From assembly GCA_947581885.1 (NCBI GenBank), contig CANPWF010000001.1:1-36668 (forward strand): a stretch of DNA of 36,668 nucleotides. The letters run 5' to 3'. The position numbers were made by a program, and so were the translations under genes. Position 1 is the first letter of the stretch, and every line of letters starts with the position of its first letter. Positions 35,626 to 36,668 of this stretch are shown here, piece by piece. The stretch comes from an uncultured Clostridia bacterium (GTDB lineage Bacteria > Bacillota > Clostridia > Christensenellales > Borkfalkiaceae). The notes under the pieces are model-generated. The model worked only from the letters and a program-made list of their open reading frames with translations, was not told the DNA's origin and made no database searches.

Positions 35626-35696
35626 AAAGCCCTTTGCCCCCACCGCACACAAGCGGCGCGCCGCGCCGCTTGTGTGCGGTGGGGGCAAAGGGCTTT
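35626..35696 (-). terminator. 71-bp perfect palindrome (35-bp arms, 1-nt centre), possible minus-strand terminator
   Basis: Arms at 35626-35660 and 35662-35696 are perfectly complementary around C35661. On the minus strand the stem is followed by a run of T (A at 35623-35628), so it can act as a terminator for transcripts from the DUF697 gene. A stem of this length is far beyond what termination needs and may be a small mobile or repeat element. Confidence 0.8.
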
Positions 35697-35730
35697 CAGG
35701 GAAAAAAATTCAAAATTAGATGCCTTGATT

Positions 35731-35870
35731 TTCGTCCCGTTTTTCCCTTCAAGTCGCCCGAATTTGGTTCTGTTTCCCCCCATAAAACGTCCGAACTTTC
35801 GCCCCGTTTTCTCCTCAAATCGTCCGAATTTTTGCCCGTATTTTCGCCCCGTTTTTGCCCCGAAACGGAC
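35731..35870. repeat. Degenerate tandem-like repeat array
   Basis: Variants of TTCGCCCCGTTTT and TCGTCCGAATTT alternate three to four times (for example at 35731, 35789, 35826, 35844). Strand-biased: pyrimidine-rich on +, purine-rich on -. Not recognised as CRISPR: no constant repeat or spacer length. Confidence 0.6.
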
Positions 35871-35878
35871 ACAAGGGG

Positions 35879-35913
35879 AAAATGCCGCCCTCGGGAATTT
35901 CACCGAGGGCGGC
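35879..35913 (-). terminator. Terminator of the minus-strand DUF697 gene
   Basis: Perfect 11-bp stem GCCGCCCTCGG / CCGAGGGCGGC at 35884-35894 and 35903-35913, followed on the minus strand by ATTTTCCCC. It lies 13 nt past the stop codon of the gene at 35927. Confidence 0.8.
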
Positions 35914-35926
35914 GCCGAAATCGGTT

Positions 35927-36668
35927 TTACACTGCTTCCGCGAGTTTCTTTTTCTTTTTGAGTTGGGTTTCGAGTTCGGAGCACGCCTCCTCGAGTTCGA
36001 CGGGCGTTTCGGAGACGTCCACGCCGTCCAAAATATTTTGCAGGCGGTATTCGGTGTTAAGATACTTAATCGTCTGATAGCCGATGACCGTCGTCAGCGT
36101 GCCGTTGGCGAGCCCCTGCACGGAGGAATCCACGACGGCGGCGATCGCCGAGCCCAAGATGGGAATGCCCTTGACGGCCGAGCCCATCGTCTGCACCACC
36201 GTCTGCCCGATGTTCATGCCGCCTAGCCCGTAGGCGACGAGGGAATTTTGCAGCACCCGCGCGAAAATTTTGGCGAGGCGCGCATCCGACGGGCGGAAGC
36301 CGTAGAGGAACACAAGGTCCTTCACGAGTTGCACGTTGATGAACGCGACGAGCACGGTATCCACCTTTGCCGTCTGCGAGATGGCGGAATACGTCGCCGA
36401 GCGGAGCGAGCTCTTGAAGATGAGGTCCTTTGCCGACTTCTTCACGGAGCCCTTGTAGAGTTCGGTGAGCGTATTTTTGATGCCCTCCTCGTTGCCCGTC
36501 TTGACGGCGATGGCGAGCCTGCCCACGACTTCGGAATCGTACCAGCCCACGCCCTCCACCGAGGCGGTGAGGTCGATGATCTTATCCGCGATATCGTGGC
36601 GCAGTTTGCGGTTGTGCTTCTGCGCCTCGCGCGCCGTGAACCCGTTGACGTTGGTCACGAAGTACCCC
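35927..36668 (-). CDS. DUF697-type (YcjF-like) membrane protein, 5' end beyond window
   Basis: At least 243 residues. The N-terminal part is basic and helical (KHNRKLRHDIADKIIDL), followed by VLVAFINVQLVKDLVFLYGF, GLGGMNIGQTVVQTMGSAVK and a hydrophobic glycine-rich stretch PILGSAIAAVVDSSVQGLAN, which resemble the DUF697 domain whose members often sit with, or are fused to, GTPases. The C-terminus is charged with a lysine cluster (QLKKKKKLAEAV). A GTG at 36658 could start it, but the frame is open to the right edge with no ribosome binding site seen, so the gene more likely begins outside the window and may have an upstream domain. Stop at 35927-35929, then a terminator. Function unknown. Confidence 0.75.
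   Translation of the reverse strand, partial: GYFVTNVNGFTAREAQKHNRKLRHDIADKIIDLTASVEGVGWYDSEVVGRLAIAVKTGNEEGIKNTLTELYKGSVKKSAKDLIFKSSLRSATYSAISQTAKVDTVLVAFINVQLVKDLVFLYGFRPSDARLAKIFARVLQNSLVAYGLGGMNIGQTVVQTMGSAVKGIPILGSAIAAVVDSSVQGLANGTLTTVIGYQTIKYLNTEYRLQNILDGVDVSETPVELEEACSELETQLKKKKKLAEAV

Larger units (their letters stand above)
35276..35926. other. Noncoding region rich in repeats and palindromes
   Basis: No gene supported in 650 nt. Order: a C/T-rich stretch with direct repeats (35382-35455), a 15-bp GC hairpin (35455-35489), an A/T-rich part with inverted repeat GTTTGGC-N7-GCCAAAC (35533-35553) and GCAAAAAATTTTGC (35555-35568), a perfect 35-bp inverted repeat (35626-35696), a degenerate repeat array (35731-35870) and a minus-strand terminator (35879-35913). 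A TACAAT at 35571 with AGAGGAG before ATG 35599 looks like a start signal, but the frame runs straight through the palindrome and repeats. Confidence 0.7.

Noticed and set aside
35731..35870. Possible CRISPR array
   Set aside because: Repeat units vary in sequence and length, spacers are not unique or uniform, and no cas gene is present.
35469..35984. Minus-strand 171-codon frame and plus-strand 35515-35961 frame in the repeat region
   Set aside because: Both run through the 71-bp palindrome and degenerate repeats, give low-complexity Arg/Phe/Pro-rich translations, and overlap the DUF697 gene end; there is no domain.

Overview
The window looks like chromosomal DNA of a fairly GC-rich, Gram-positive-type anaerobe of the Clostridia. 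Pointers are strong AGGAGG-type ribosome binding sites, TTGACA/TATAAT promoters, Clostridia-style PheS with a cysteine-rich insertion, Fe-S aldo/keto reductase and flavodoxins, many LxAC lipoproteins, and BspA-type leucine-rich repeat and InlB B-repeat surface proteins. A gut Christensenellales-like lineage would fit, but the sequence alone does not prove it.

Layout. (1) 1-2811: the end of pheS and all of pheT, closed by a terminator. (2) 2832-7777: a MarR-headed redox operon with its own consensus promoter and a palindrome over the -10. It encodes MarR regulator, flavodoxin, FMN reductase-type flavoprotein, Fe-S aldo/keto reductase, carboxymuconolactone decarboxylase-cupin fusion, antibiotic-biosynthesis-monooxygenase-fold protein, cyclophilin-like lipoprotein and flavodoxin lipoprotein, then a terminator. 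Most junctions are ATGA overlaps or very short gaps. (3) 7778-34137: a 26-kb surface-protein locus. A promoter whose -35/-10 spacer contains a run of nine G drives a giant 3270-residue LRR lipoprotein. After a strong UUCG-capped hairpin comes a tight gene string: DUF4175-like membrane protein, MoxR AAA+ ATPase, DUF58 protein, BatA/VWA membrane protein, double-VWA membrane protein, BspA-LRR lipoprotein and a 1708-residue InlB-repeat/beta-repeat lipoprotein. It ends at a perfect 19-bp terminator stem. (4) 34138-35275: an apparently intact IS30-family element on the minus strand. (5) 35276-35926: noncoding DNA rich in repeats and palindromes, including a perfect 35-bp inverted repeat. (6) 35927-36668: a minus-strand DUF697-type membrane protein running off the window edge.

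The most interesting reading is region 3. A MoxR/DUF58/VWA module, a family with chaperone or assembly roles elsewhere, is co-transcribed and partly translationally coupled with three large lipid-anchored surface proteins, and the upstream promoter has the architecture of a phase-variable switch. The inferred model is a dedicated membrane machine that folds, assembles or displays the LRR/InlB lipoproteins, with the giant adhesin-like protein switched by G-tract slippage. This is inference from gene order and sequence motifs, not demonstrated function.
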